64,000 bases of DNA from Parvibaculum sp040216885 (lineage in GTDB: Bacteria; Pseudomonadota; Alphaproteobacteria; Parvibaculales; Parvibaculaceae), in contig JAVJOG010000014.1 of NCBI GenBank assembly GCA_040216885.1, forward strand, positions 207,865 to 271,864, read 5' to 3'. Positions within the stretch are counted from its first letter, which is position 1; every line of letters begins with the position of its first letter. Below are positions 1-8,609 of this stretch, in pieces. The notes under the pieces were generated by a model, which ran no database searches, had not been told where the DNA came from, and saw only the letters and a list, made by a program, of their open reading frames with translations. Made by a program: the position numbers and the translations under genes.

Positions 1-1
1 C

Positions 2-58
2 GAGACGCTGAAGGGCCGCGAGGGAAAAGTGCTGAAGGAAAGGCTCGGCAAGGGCTGA
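2..58 (+). CDS. C-terminal end of an upstream gene (partial)
   Basis: An open frame enters from the left edge and ends at the TGA at 56-58. The 18 visible residues are lysine- and arginine-rich (they end KERLGKG). This is too short to assign a family. It runs in the same direction as the VOC gene 22 nt downstream and could share a transcript with it. It could also be a chance frame, because only 57 bases are visible. Confidence 0.4.
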   Translation, partial: ETLKGREGKVLKERLGKG

Positions 59-80
59 CATGACGGGCTAGAATGCGGCC

Positions 81-509
81 ATGGAACAGAGAGTGAGCTT
101 CATCACGCTGGGCGTCGCCGATGTCGCCCGCGCCCGCGCCTTCTACGAAACGCTGGGCTGGCGCGCGCTGCCGCAAAGCAATGAGAGTGTCGCCTTTTTC
201 CAGTGCGGCGGTATCGTCTTCGCGTTGTTCGGCCGTCTTGCGCTGGCGGAAGATGCCGGCCTCGCGCCGCATGGCGAAGGCTTCTCGGGCTTCGCGCTGG
301 CGCATAATGTGCGCGAGAAGGACGAGGTCGATACAACGCTTGCCGAGGCCGAAGCGGCCGGCGGCAAGATTCTGAAACGCGGATCGGATGCCTTCTGGGG
401 CGGCTATACGGGATATTTCTCGGACCCCGACGGTCATGTCTGGGAAGTGGCGTGGAACCCGCAAGGCATCATCGGCGCGGACGGGTCGTTCCGTTTTCCC
501 GCAAACTGA
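81..509 (+). CDS. VOC-superfamily (glyoxalase/bleomycin-resistance-like) protein
   Basis: The product is 142 aa, the usual size of a single-unit vicinal-oxygen-chelate protein. The N-terminal beta-alpha module has the family pattern FITLGVADVARARAFYETLGW (residues about 7-27). The C-terminal module ends in GYTGYFSDPDGHVWEVAWNP, the typical FxDPDGHxWE signature that carries a metal ligand Glu. The family includes glyoxalases, dioxygenases and antibiotic-binding proteins. The substrate cannot be told from sequence, so the call stays at family level. A GCTAGAAT element at 67-74 lies just before the start codon and there is no clear Shine-Dalgarno, so a very short leader is possible. It precedes dnaQ by 19 nt. 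Confidence 0.85.
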   Translation: MEQRVSFITLGVADVARARAFYETLGWRALPQSNESVAFFQCGGIVFALFGRLALAEDAGLAPHGEGFSGFALAHNVREKDEVDTTLAEAEAAGGKILKRGSDAFWGGYTGYFSDPDGHVWEVAWNPQGIIGADGSFRFPAN

Positions 510-528
510 GAACTGAGAGGCATCGCCG

Positions 529-1227
529 ATGCGCGAGATCGTTCTCGACACTGAAACCACCGGCCTCTCGCCGCAGGACGGCCACCGGCTGGTCGAACTC
601 GGCTGCATCGAGATATTCAACCACGTCGCCACCGGAAAATTCTTTCACGCCTATCTCGATCCCGAACGCGACATGCCCGAAGGCGCCTTGAAAATTCACG
701 GCCTGACCGGCGACTTCCTGCGCGGCCAGCCGAAGTTCGCCGACAAGGCCGACGAATTCCTGGCCTTTATCGGCGACGATCCGCTGGTGATCCACAACGC
801 AAGCTTCGACATGGGCTTCATCAACGCCGAGCTGAAGCGCATCGGCCGCGAACCGCTGCCGATGGCGCGCGCCATCGACACGCTCGACATCGCGCGGCGG
901 AAATTTCCGGGCGCGCAGAACAATCTCGATGCGCTCTGCCGCCGCTTCAACATCGACAATTCGGCCCGCGAAAAGCACGGCGCGCTGCTCGACAGCGAAT
1001 TGCTGGCCGAAGTCTATCTGGAGCTGATGGGCGGCCGTCAGCCAGGCCTGGTGCTGCAGGCCGACATCGAGGCCGCGCGTTCGCCCGGCATTGAAACGGT
1101 GAAGATAGAAGTGCGGGCCCGCCCCGTGCCGCTGCCGCCCCGCCTGACCGATGCCGAACGCGAGGCGCATGAGGCCTTCGTCGCCGGGTTGCGCGGCGAG
1201 GCGTTGTGGAACGCCGCGAAGAGCTAG
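529..1227 (+). CDS. dnaQ: DNA polymerase III epsilon subunit (3'-5' proofreading exonuclease)
   Basis: The product is 232 aa, normal for alphaproteobacterial DnaQ. It is the proofreading subunit of the replicative polymerase core and removes mismatched 3' nucleotides. All DEDDh exonuclease motifs are present: Exo I DTETTG (D7, E9), Exo II HNASFD (D94) and Exo III with H150 and D155. The C-terminal tail after about residue 180 would be the linker that contacts the polymerase alpha subunit. GAGAGG at 513-518 serves as ribosome binding site about 10 nt before the ATG. The gene converges on secB with a 10-nt gap; dnaQ next to secB and fxsA is a familiar alphaproteobacterial order. Confidence 0.96.
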   Translation: MREIVLDTETTGLSPQDGHRLVELGCIEIFNHVATGKFFHAYLDPERDMPEGALKIHGLTGDFLRGQPKFADKADEFLAFIGDDPLVIHNASFDMGFINAELKRIGREPLPMARAIDTLDIARRKFPGAQNNLDALCRRFNIDNSAREKHGALLDSELLAEVYLELMGGRQPGLVLQADIEAARSPGIETVKIEVRARPVPLPPRLTDAEREAHEAFVAGLRGEALWNAAKS

Positions 1228-1237
1228 TTCGCTGAAA

Positions 1238-1735
1238 TCAGTTAGGCTGCCCGTCGCCCGCCGGCGCCTGCGCCATCTGCTGGCGGCGCTGCTGATAGAG
1301 GCTGACGAAATCGATCGGGTCGATCATCAGCGGCGGATAACCGCCGTCGCGCGTCAGGTCGGCGACGATCCGCCGCGCGAAGGGGAAAATCTGGCGCGGG
1401 CATTCGATCACCAGCACCGCTTCGAGATTTTCCTCCGGGATGTTGGTCAGCCGGAAAAGCCCCGCATAGTCGATCTCGACCAGGAACATCGTCTTGTCCT
1501 TGGTCCTGGCCTCGGCGCCGAGCTTCAGCGCCACTTCATAGTCTGTGTCGCTCATGCGATTGACGCCGACATCGACCCTGACGGAGATGTTGGGCTGCTC
1601 GTCGACCGGTCCGAGCGCTTGCGGTGCGTTGGGATTTTCGAACGACACATCCTTCACATACTGGGTCAGAACGCGAAGCTGCGCCACGGCCGGCTGGCCG
1701 ACATTACCCGCATCGCTGGAATTCTGGTCCGACAT
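1238..1735 (-). CDS. secB: Protein-export chaperone SecB
   Basis: The product is 165 aa. SecB is the cytosolic homotetrameric chaperone that holds preproteins unfolded and hands them to SecA. The core starts near residue 20 with VLTQYVKDVSFENPNAP, the typical SecB beginning, and includes the EVALKLGAEA strand and the CPRQIFPFARRIVADLTRDGGYPP block that is nearly invariant in the family. A short acidic, low-complexity N-terminus precedes the core and the C-terminus is Gln-rich, as in other alphaproteobacterial SecB proteins. It is transcribed away from fxsA and converges with dnaQ. Confidence 0.96.
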   Translation of the reverse strand: MSDQNSSDAGNVGQPAVAQLRVLTQYVKDVSFENPNAPQALGPVDEQPNISVRVDVGVNRMSDTDYEVALKLGAEARTKDKTMFLVEIDYAGLFRLTNIPEENLEAVLVIECPRQIFPFARRIVADLTRDGGYPPLMIDPIDFVSLYQQRRQQMAQAPAGDGQPN

Positions 1736-1840
1736 CCTCGCCGCTCCCGGTCTTCGTCAAAACGTCTCTGGCAAAATCGCGAGGCTGCTGGCTATCACGG
1801 AACCTTCCCCGCGACAAGAAATCCGGCCTCCGGACCTTGC

Positions 1841-2353
1841 TCAATCCGGACCGGATTTCGGCGGTAGCCGCCAGTCCCCGTCCTGGCCTCTGCCGTCCCT
1901 GCGCGGCTCGTCCTCGACCTCCCATTCCTCGGCCTCGATGATCGGTCCGCCGCCGGGGCCGCGTCTCATATGGGCGGTGCGAATGTGAACCTCGGCCCGC
2001 ATCGCAAGCCGCCGCGCCGCGAAACGGGCTGCCAGCCGGCGCAGCGGCGCGATCAGCAGCAACAGTCCGATAGATGAAGTCAGAAGACCGGGAGTAACCA
2101 TAAGAATGGCGGCAACGAACAGCGCCGCGCCATCGAGCATCTCGGCGACGGGCGCTTCGCCGCGCTCGATCGTCGCCTGCGCGCGCCTGAGCGTCGCCGG
2201 GCCTTGCGCCCGCATTAGCCAGACGCCGGCAAAGGCGCTGAGCGCCACAAGTCCGATCACCGGCCAGACGCCGAGCGCCTCGCCCGCTTCGATGAAGAGG
2301 GCGATCTCCGCCAGCGGCAGGCCGGCAAGGATCAGGAAAACAAGGACAGGCAA
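1841..2353 (-). CDS. fxsA: FxsA family membrane protein
   Basis: This is a 170-aa inner-membrane protein of the FxsA family; the E. coli member interferes with T7 exclusion by the F plasmid, but the general role is unknown. The first segment LPLAEIALFIEAGEALG carries the family hallmark, followed by a second hydrophobic stretch (VWPVIGLVALSAFAGVWLM) and a third near LLTSSIGLLLLIAP. The C-terminus is hydrophilic and acidic. I chose the TTG at 2353 because GGAAG lies 4 nt upstream and the protein then begins right at the first membrane helix. The frame stays open to 2539, which would add an unlikely N-terminal extension overlapping the tim44-like gene. The gene is divergent from that gene. Confidence 0.82.
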   Translation of the reverse strand: MPVLVFLILAGLPLAEIALFIEAGEALGVWPVIGLVALSAFAGVWLMRAQGPATLRRAQATIERGEAPVAEMLDGAALFVAAILMVTPGLLTSSIGLLLLIAPLRRLAARFAARRLAMRAEVHIRTAHMRRGPGGGPIIEAEEWEVEDEPRRDGRGQDGDWRLPPKSGPD

Positions 2354-2553
2354 AGCACTTCCAGCGGCGAATGAGGCCCCTCGACGAGGAATGGGGGCGA
2401 TTGAGGGCAATCCGTCGCGCCGGCTCCGGTAGCAAAACCGCTTCGATTGCCCTAGGTTATAAACAATAGCGGGAAGCGGTCCGCCCGTCACCCATGGGGC
2501 GACGGGAAGCTGTTCCTGCGCTTCCGGTTTACAAGGCAAGGCTCATCGAGCGA

Positions 2554-3315
2554 ATGGACGGCGGCTTGACCCTTCTCAACATCATCCTGCTCGCGGTAGC
2601 GGTCGGCGTCTTTCTGAAACTCAGAAGCGTGCTCGGCCGCCGCACCGGCCATGAGCGCCCGCCCTACGATCCCTATTCCGACACCGGGAATGCCGGTGGC
2701 GCCAATCCGGCCGGCAACGACAAGGTGGTGACCTTGCCGAAACGCCCGCGCGCGCCGTCCGAAAGCACGAGCAGCGGCCGCACCGTCGACGCGGCCGGCG
2801 ACCCCTTCGCCGAACCCTTCGGGGTCCGCAACCGCTGGCGGGGCATCGCCGAGGACAACACGCCGCTTGCCGACACGCTGAGCGCGATCGCACGCCTCGA
2901 CCGGAATTTCGATGCCGAGGCGTTTATCGGCGGCGCCCGTGCCGCTTATGAGATGATCGTCACGGCCTTCGCCGAAGGCGACCGCGCCGCGTTGCGGCCG
3001 CTGCTGAGCGCTGAAGTCTTCGGAAGTTTCGAGGCCGCCATCGCCGAACGCGAAAAGAAGGACCTGCATGTCGAGCAGAGTTTCATCGGCATCGACAAGG
3101 CAAAACTCGCCACCGCGACGCTCGACGGCACGCGCGCCCGCCTGACGGTCAACTTCCGCAGCCAGCTCACCTCCTGCACCAAGAACGCCGACGGCGTCGT
3201 CATCGAAGGCGATCCGGTGACGATCCGCGAGGTCAACGACGTCTGGACGTTCGAGCGCGACGTGAAGAGCCGCGATCCGAACTGGAAGCTGGTCGCGACC
3301 GGCGCTTCGGCCTGA
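2554..3315 (+). CDS. Tim44/TimA family membrane-associated protein
   Basis: The product is 253 aa. An N-terminal hydrophobic segment (LTLLNIILLAVAVGVFLKLR) is followed by a SVLGRRTGHERPP motif typical of alphaproteobacterial Tim44-like proteins. A Pro/Ala-rich linker and a C-terminal Tim44-like (NTF2-fold) domain from about residue 105 follow. Homologues in mitochondria link the Hsp70 motor to the TIM23 import channel; the bacterial role is probably membrane-associated but not firmly established. I prefer the ATG at 2554 over one at 2494 because it places the membrane segment at the N-terminus. Upstream of mltA with a 12-nt gap, so probably cotranscribed. Confidence 0.85.
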   Translation: MDGGLTLLNIILLAVAVGVFLKLRSVLGRRTGHERPPYDPYSDTGNAGGANPAGNDKVVTLPKRPRAPSESTSSGRTVDAAGDPFAEPFGVRNRWRGIAEDNTPLADTLSAIARLDRNFDAEAFIGGARAAYEMIVTAFAEGDRAALRPLLSAEVFGSFEAAIAEREKKDLHVEQSFIGIDKAKLATATLDGTRARLTVNFRSQLTSCTKNADGVVIEGDPVTIREVNDVWTFERDVKSRDPNWKLVATGASA

Positions 3316-3326
3316 CGGACGCGGCG

Positions 3327-4457
3327 ATGCGCCGGGCCGCGCGCCTTCTCCTTTCGGGCTTTGTCGTATTTGCGGTTCTTTCCTGTGCGCCGGGAGCGAA
3401 TGTGATGAATGCGCGTGCCGATGCCCGTGCGATCACTTTCGCCGATCTTCCCGGCTGGGCCGGCGACGATCATGCCGCCGCGCTCGCGACCTTCGCGCGC
3501 TCCTGCGCGCGCATCACGCGACTCGACGCATCCGCGCCGCTCGACGGAAAATCGGGAACATCCTCGCTCTATGGCCGCGCCGGCGACTGGCAACCGGCTT
3601 GCGCCGCCGCCTTGCAGAGCGTTGCGCCGGGTTCGGCGCGCGGCTTTTTCGAACACTGGTTCCAGCCGGTACGCCTTGCCGCCGAACGCGGACTTTTCAC
3701 CGGCTACTACGAACCGGAAATGCGCGGATCGCTGACGCGTCACGGGCCCTACCGGACGCCGGTTCTGGCGCCGCCGCCGGGCTTCGTCATGCGCGCCGGC
3801 GGCGCCGGCTTTCCGGCCCGCGCCGAAATCGAGGACGGTGCGCTCGATCACGATGCGCTGGCGCTGATCTGGCTCGAAAGCCCGGTCGATGCCTTCTTCC
3901 TGCATGTGCAGGGTTCGGGCCGCGTGCGTCTCGAAAACGGCGAAACGGTGCGTCTCGCCTTCGCGGCGAAGAGCGGCCACGAATACACCTCCATCGGCAA
4001 GGTGCTGATCGACCGCGGCGCGATCCCGCGCGAGGAGGTTTCGATGCAGACGATCCGCGCCTGGATGGAAGCCAATCCGGCGGAAGGCCGCGATGTGATG
4101 CGGCAAAACCGGTCCTACATATTCTTCCGCATACTGAGGGATATCGATCCGGAACTCGGCCCCCCCGGCGCCGAGGGCGTCAACCTGACGCCGCGCCGCA
4201 GCCTTGCCGTCGACCGCGCCCATCATCCGCTGGGTTCGCTGTTCTGGCTGACGACGCGCCATCCCTCGCCCGATGGCCGCAGCGAGATCCCTTTCGCGCA
4301 TCTGATGGTCGCGCAGGATACCGGCTCGGCGATCAAGGGTGTGCAGCGCGGCGATATCTTTTTCGGTTCCGGTACCGAGCCCGGCGAGATCGCCGGCCGC
4401 ATGAAAGCCGAAGGTGAGATCACGGCGCTGGTGCCGAAAATCATCGCCCCCCGATAG
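3327..4457 (+). CDS. mltA: Membrane-bound lytic murein transglycosylase A
   Basis: The product is 376 aa. MltA cleaves the MurNAc-GlcNAc bond of peptidoglycan with 1,6-anhydro ring formation. The N-terminus is a lipoprotein-like signal ending in AVLSC (the residue before Ser is Leu, so the lipobox is not ideal). The MltA domain includes FTGYYEPEMRGS (about residues 129-140), the VQGSGRV loop and the 3D domain with DTGSAIKG, in which D331 matches the catalytic aspartate of the family. Lies between a Tim44-like gene and an Smr gene, the usual neighbours in this class, in a tightly spaced run on the plus strand. Confidence 0.94.
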   Translation: MRRAARLLLSGFVVFAVLSCAPGANVMNARADARAITFADLPGWAGDDHAAALATFARSCARITRLDASAPLDGKSGTSSLYGRAGDWQPACAAALQSVAPGSARGFFEHWFQPVRLAAERGLFTGYYEPEMRGSLTRHGPYRTPVLAPPPGFVMRAGGAGFPARAEIEDGALDHDALALIWLESPVDAFFLHVQGSGRVRLENGETVRLAFAAKSGHEYTSIGKVLIDRGAIPREEVSMQTIRAWMEANPAEGRDVMRQNRSYIFFRILRDIDPELGPPGAEGVNLTPRRSLAVDRAHHPLGSLFWLTTRHPSPDGRSEIPFAHLMVAQDTGSAIKGVQRGDIFFGSGTEPGEIAGRMKAEGEITALVPKIIAPR

Positions 4458-4472
4458 GCCGGGAAACGCGGA

Positions 4473-5135
4473 ATGGCAGCCGGCGGCGACAGGACCGACA
4501 ACGGGAAACCCGACAACAAGAAGAAAGCGTCGCCACGCCGCACCCGCCCGCTGACTGAGGAAGAACACAAGCTCTGGCGCGCGGTGGTGAAGGACGCAAA
4601 GCCGCTCGTCCGCCGCCGCCGGAAATCCGCCGTCGAAATTCCGCTGGCCGAGGCCGACGAGCTCGCCCCCATCGTTCCCCCGCCGCCGCATGCGGCCGCC
4701 GCGCCGGCCGCGCCGCTGCCGCCAAGGGCGGCGAAAGCCCGTCCGCCCGAGCCGCCGCTGCTGACCGGCCTTGACCGCCGCGTCAGCCAGCGTCTGGCCC
4801 GCGGCCAGATGGAGGTCGAGGCGACGCTCGATCTCCACGGCCACAATCAGCACGAGGCGCATGACGCGCTGCTTTCGTTTCTGACCCGCGCGCGGGCACG
4901 CGGCCTGCGCTGTGTGCTGGTGATTACCGGCAAGGGCGCCTCGCCCTATGCGCGCCACACGCTGCATGGCGCCGATTTCTACGAAGTGCCGGAGCGTCAG
5001 GGCGTGCTCCGCAGCGCCGTGCCGCGCTGGCTGGCGGAGGCGGCGTTCCGCGCCCATCTGACGGGCTTCCAGCCGGCGCATCCGAAACATGGCGGCGGCG
5101 GCGCCTTCTATATCTGGCTGCGCAAGAAAAGATGA
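4473..5135 (+). CDS. Smr/MutS2-type endonuclease domain protein
   Basis: The product is 220 aa. The first 100 residues are low-complexity, basic at the start and then Pro/Ala-rich, probably disordered. The C-terminal half is an Smr domain: LDLHGHNQHEAHDAL (from about residue 118) gives the LDLHG motif, VITGKG follows, and HGGGGAFYIWLRKK closes it in place of the usual GxGxxxVxL ending. Smr domains nick DNA or RNA, but the role of these stand-alone proteins in alphaproteobacteria is not settled. The stop overlaps the start of the following XRE regulator by 4 nt (ATGA), so the two are translationally coupled. Confidence 0.88.
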   Translation: MAAGGDRTDNGKPDNKKKASPRRTRPLTEEEHKLWRAVVKDAKPLVRRRRKSAVEIPLAEADELAPIVPPPPHAAAAPAAPLPPRAAKARPPEPPLLTGLDRRVSQRLARGQMEVEATLDLHGHNQHEAHDALLSFLTRARARGLRCVLVITGKGASPYARHTLHGADFYEVPERQGVLRSAVPRWLAEAAFRAHLTGFQPAHPKHGGGGAFYIWLRKKR

Positions 5136-5503
5136 CACCCTTTGGCCGCAAACTGCGCGAGCTGCGCAAGGCGCGCGGCACGACGATGAAGGAGATGGCC
5201 GCCGCGCTGCGCGTGACACCGGCCTATCTCTCGGCGCTGGAACATGGGAAGCGCGGCCGTCCGAGCTGGCGCCTGGTGCAGGCGATCGTCGGCTACTTCA
5301 ACATCATCTGGGACGAAGCGGAGGAGCTGGAGCGTCTGGCGCGGCTTTCCCATCCGCGTGTCGTCATTGACACGTCGGGTCTTGCCCCCGAGGCAACGGA
5401 GGCGGCAAACCGTCTGGCCGAGGAGATCGGCAACATGAGCCCGGCCGAAATCGCACGGCTTCTGTCGATTCTCGATGCACGCAAGCGCCGCCGGGCCAAG
5501 TGA
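5132..5503 (+). CDS. XRE-family helix-turn-helix regulator
   Basis: The product is 123 aa. It has an N-terminal Cro/C1-type helix-turn-helix at about residues 8-62 (TMKEMAAALRVTPAYLSALE is the recognition region). The C-terminal part, about residues 75-115, is acidic and helical with no recognisable ligand domain. It begins inside the stop codon of the Smr gene, and this pair is common in alphaproteobacteria. The target genes cannot be told from the window. No own promoter is expected because of the overlap. The 176 nt after it, up to lysR, hold no gene that I can see. Confidence 0.88.
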   Translation: MTPFGRKLRELRKARGTTMKEMAAALRVTPAYLSALEHGKRGRPSWRLVQAIVGYFNIIWDEAEELERLARLSHPRVVIDTSGLAPEATEAANRLAEEIGNMSPAEIARLLSILDARKRRRAK

Positions 5504-5679
5504 CTCGCTGCCGGTGAAGAGGCTCATCCGCCCGGACTCGCCGCCGGCGAAGCCGCGAAAAAACGGATTCGCCGATTGCGATTTAACCCGGCCCGCAAAG
5601 ATTCGCGGGCAGGCGCATGGACGGATGCGTGCAAAGCCGCTTCAATGAAACCCCCCTCCTTTTGCCGTCACGGCCACCC

Positions 5680-6618
5680 ATGTCCGAACGCAAACCCGAT
5701 CATTCGAGCTTTCCCCGCCATGTCGACTGGAACCTGTTTCGCATCTTCCACGAGATCGTGCGCGCCGGCGGCATCGGCGCGGCGGCGCGCAAGCTGAACC
5801 GCCAGCAGCCGACATTGAGCGCCGCATTGAAACGCCTCGAGGACGATCTCGGCACACCGCTTTTGCGCCGCACCGCGCAGGGCGTCGAGTTGCTGCCGGC
5901 GGGCCGCGCGCTTTTCGAATTGTGCGAAACGATGTTGGGCGCGGTGCGCGCCGCGCCGCATGAAGTGGCGAAGGCGGCCGGCCGTGTCGAGGGTGCCATC
6001 AACATCCGCATGATCTCGTCCGTCGTCTCGGCGGATTTCGACGCGGCGCTTGTCGCCCTTCATCGCCACCATCCGGGCGTCGGCATCCATATCGATGTCT
6101 GTCCCTGGCGCGACGTGATCGCGGCGCTGAAATCGGGCGAGGCGGAGGTTGGCATCGCCTGCGACAGCGCCCCCGATACAGGTCTGCGCTACCAGCCGCT
6201 GATGAAGGAAGTGCAGCAACTCTATTGCGACAGGAACCACGAGCTTTTCGGCATGACGGTGCCCCGGCCGTCGGACCTTGCCGACCGCGCCTTCGTCGCG
6301 ACCGGCGCCGACGAGCCCGCGGAACTGGCAAGCTTCCGCCGCCGCTACGGGCTCGGCCGTCACGTCGGCGGCATCGCCGAGAACCTGCACGAGGCCAAGC
6401 GCCTGATCGAGCTTGGGGTCGGCATCGGCTTTCTGCCGACCTGCGTCGCCGAAACGCTCGACAATAGGGGCGCCCTCTGGCCGCTGCTGCCCGCAACGGC
6501 GCTGCCCACCTATCAGGTCTATCTGGTGACCCGTGACGAACCGGCCCGCAACACGCCGACCGAGCTTTTTCTGGCGGAAATCCTGGGGCGGCTGGGGAGT
6601 GCGCTCGCTAATACATAG
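5680..6618 (+). CDS. LysR-type transcriptional regulator
   Basis: The product is 312 aa, standard LTTR length. A winged helix-turn-helix lies at about residues 12-70 (LFRIFHEIVRAGGIGAAARKL, QPTLSAALKRLEDDLG), followed by the effector-binding domain with the typical GVGIGFLPTCVAE loop near the C-terminus. I chose the ATG at 5680 (MSERKPDHS) because it puts the HTH at its usual distance; the frame stays open to 5617. Its last codons lie inside a perfect dyad at 6613-6631 that precedes the next two genes on the same strand. It most likely controls those two genes; the effector is unknown. Confidence 0.92.
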   Translation: MSERKPDHSSFPRHVDWNLFRIFHEIVRAGGIGAAARKLNRQQPTLSAALKRLEDDLGTPLLRRTAQGVELLPAGRALFELCETMLGAVRAAPHEVAKAAGRVEGAINIRMISSVVSADFDAALVALHRHHPGVGIHIDVCPWRDVIAALKSGEAEVGIACDSAPDTGLRYQPLMKEVQQLYCDRNHELFGMTVPRPSDLADRAFVATGADEPAELASFRRRYGLGRHVGGIAENLHEAKRLIELGVGIGFLPTCVAETLDNRGALWPLLPATALPTYQVYLVTRDEPARNTPTELFLAEILGRLGSALANT

Positions 6619-6631
6619 ACAAAATCTATGT
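6613..6631. promoter_or_regulatory. Perfect inverted repeat, candidate LysR operator
   Basis: ACATAGA, then the 5-nt spacer CAAAA, then TCTATGT form a perfect 7-bp dyad. It contains the T-N11-A pattern of LysR-type binding sites (T6616, A6628). It overlaps the stop codon of the lysR gene and lies about 57 nt before the start of the next gene, inside a short AT-rich patch in GC-rich surroundings. There is no T-run after it, so a terminator is less likely. That it binds this LysR protein is inference. Confidence 0.6.
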
Positions 6632-6687
6632 CATGCATCGAAATTTACTCTCTATCCCCATGACCCTGCGCGGTGCAGCATCGGCCC

Positions 6688-7518
6688 ATGTCCACCGCCG
6701 AACCTCTTCTGAAGCCCGCCGCCGAACCGTCGCTCGAAAGCCTGACGGGCCTCTGGCGGCGCTCTCTGATCCTCTGGCCGGACGGGCGGCGCGACGAAAC
6801 CTCATGGGTCAACTGGTTGCAGGGGCCGGGCCTTTATCTCGACCTTCGCCAGCCCGAAAGCCGCCCCGACTTCTCGCATGCCGCTTCGCTCTCGGATCTC
6901 GCGCCCGGCGACCTGGACTGGCTGGCGCGCCAGGAGGGCTTTGCCGGCGAACTCATATATGAGGACGACTGGTTCGAGTGGCGCCGCGACATCGACTTCC
7001 AGCCCGAAGCAATCTATTCCGACCGCGGCCGGCTCCGGCTGGAGGACGGCATGATGGTCGAGCAGGGCGCCGACATTCCCTATATCGAGCATTGGCATCG
7101 CGAGCCGGTCGAGGCGCGGCCCGCATGGGCGATGCGGCTCGGCGACCGCGAGACCGGGCAGAAGGCCGCGCTGATCCGCCTCGGTCCTCTCTTCATGTAT
7201 GCACGCGAACGCAGCGCCGTGCCGCCGCCGCATCTGCATCTGCGCGACTGCGTGGCGGGCGCCGCGACGCTCGACGCGGCGCGTGCGCTTGTCGATTGCG
7301 AGGTTTCGCAAGGCGCGGTGACAAGCGCCGGCTGGATTGTGCAGCGCTCGACGCTTCCCTTCCGGGAAGGCAAGCCGCTGACGCCGGTCCTCGGGCATAT
7401 GACGCTCGCGACGGCCGACACCGGCCCCGGCGGACGAGCAATGACGCGCCATTGGGAAATCGCCGACCTGCGCGGCACCCCTGCTTTCGATGTCGCGACC
7501 AACGGAGTCTTTTCATGA
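6688..7518 (+). CDS. Conserved-type protein of unknown function in a LysR/dioxygenase unit
   Basis: The product is 276 aa from the ATG at 6688. I do not recognise the family. It has no signal peptide or membrane segment and looks beta-rich: a stretch WVNWLQGPGLYLDLRQP (about residues 38-54) followed by many alternating hydrophobic strands, with tryptophans and acidic residues around WFEWRRDIDFQPE. A lipocalin-like beta-barrel is possible but unproven. Its TGA overlaps the ATG of the dioxygenase gene by 4 nt, so the two are very likely cotranslated and may act in the same reaction or on the same molecule. A LysR gene and a dyad lie directly upstream. Confidence 0.75.
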   Translation: MSTAEPLLKPAAEPSLESLTGLWRRSLILWPDGRRDETSWVNWLQGPGLYLDLRQPESRPDFSHAASLSDLAPGDLDWLARQEGFAGELIYEDDWFEWRRDIDFQPEAIYSDRGRLRLEDGMMVEQGADIPYIEHWHREPVEARPAWAMRLGDRETGQKAALIRLGPLFMYARERSAVPPPHLHLRDCVAGAATLDAARALVDCEVSQGAVTSAGWIVQRSTLPFREGKPLTPVLGHMTLATADTGPGGRAMTRHWEIADLRGTPAFDVATNGVFS

Positions 7519-8603
7519 GTGAGACCGAAGCAAAGGGAACGGTTTTCACCCGCATCCCGGTCGTCGACATCGCAGTCTTGTTCTCGAACGATGCGGAAGG
7601 AAAACGCAAGGTCGCCGCCGAGATGGCGGACGCCGCAAGCAATGTCGGTTTTCTATATGTGACGGGTCACGGCATTCCGCCTGAGATGATCGAAAGTCTC
7701 GAAGCCCGCGCCGCGGAATTTTTCGCCGACCCGCTCGAACGCAAGATGGAGCTCTATATCGGCAAGTCGCGCGCCCATCGCGGCTATGTGCCGACCGGCG
7801 AGGAAGGCTTTTACGACGGCACCGATCCATCGAAGATCGACAAGAAGGAGGCCTTCGATCTCTCGATCGAACTGCCGGACGACGATCCCGATCATGTCCG
7901 GGGCTACCGGATGCTCGGCCCGAACCAGTGGCCGCCCGCCCGCCCGGAGATGCAGCGGGACGTCTACGCCTATTACGAATGCGCGACGGCGCTCGGCCAT
8001 ACGATCTTTCGCGGCTTCGCGCTGGCGCTCGGTCTCGACGAGAATTATTTCGAAAGCCTGCTGACGAAGCCGCCCTCGCAATTGCGCCTCGTGCACTATC
8101 CGGCCGATCCGGCGCGCGCGCCAATTGAAGAAAAGAGGGCCGAATGGGGGATCAGCGCGCATACCGATTATGAGTGCTTCACGATCCTGCATGTAACGGC
8201 GCCGGGTCTCGAGGTGCTGAATGCCGAGGGCTGCTGGATCGACGCGCCGCCCGTCGAAGGGGCCTTCGTCATCAATATCGGGGACATGCTGGAAGCCATG
8301 ACCAACGGCCGCTTCATCGCGACGCCGCACCGCGTGCGCAACGTGCCCGGCGAACGCTATTCGTTTCCGCTCTTCTGCGCCGTCGATTACGACACGGTGA
8401 TCGAGCCGCTGCCGCATTGCGTCGATGGCGAGGCGCGCTATCCGGCTTATGTGGCCGGCGACCATCTGGTGACGCAGACGATGCGGACTTTCGGCTATCT
8501 GAAAAAGCTTGTGGCCGAGGGATCGCTCGCGCTCCCCGAAAACGAAAATCACGCAACGGCCTTCGGCCGCCCCGAGCGCAAGGAGGAACGCGAACCGGCC
8601 TGA
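7515..8603 (+). CDS. 2-oxoglutarate/Fe(II) oxygenase, isopenicillin N synthase family
   Basis: The product is 362 aa. The N-terminal DIOX_N part contains IPVVDIAVLF and NVGFLYVTGHGIP, typical of the family. The double-stranded beta-helix core carries the iron ligands H216 and D218 (AHTDYECFTIL) and H272 (TPHRVRNV), and the RxS motif R281-S283 (ERYSFPLF) that binds the 2-oxoglutarate carboxylate. All catalytic residues are therefore present. Substrates in this family range from amino acids and beta-lactam precursors to plant-type hormones, and nothing here fixes the substrate. GGAG lies about 8 nt before the ATG. It is coupled to the unknown gene upstream and converges with hslU 6 nt away. Confidence 0.9.
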   Translation: MSETEAKGTVFTRIPVVDIAVLFSNDAEGKRKVAAEMADAASNVGFLYVTGHGIPPEMIESLEARAAEFFADPLERKMELYIGKSRAHRGYVPTGEEGFYDGTDPSKIDKKEAFDLSIELPDDDPDHVRGYRMLGPNQWPPARPEMQRDVYAYYECATALGHTIFRGFALALGLDENYFESLLTKPPSQLRLVHYPADPARAPIEEKRAEWGISAHTDYECFTILHVTAPGLEVLNAEGCWIDAPPVEGAFVINIGDMLEAMTNGRFIATPHRVRNVPGERYSFPLFCAVDYDTVIEPLPHCVDGEARYPAYVAGDHLVTQTMRTFGYLKKLVAEGSLALPENENHATAFGRPERKEEREPA

Positions 8604-8609
8604 CGGGCC

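Noticed and set aside
2946..5219. 757-residue antisense open frame opposite mltA and the Smr gene
   Set aside because: It is a shadow of the forward genes, with Arg/Gly-rich composition and no recognisable motif.
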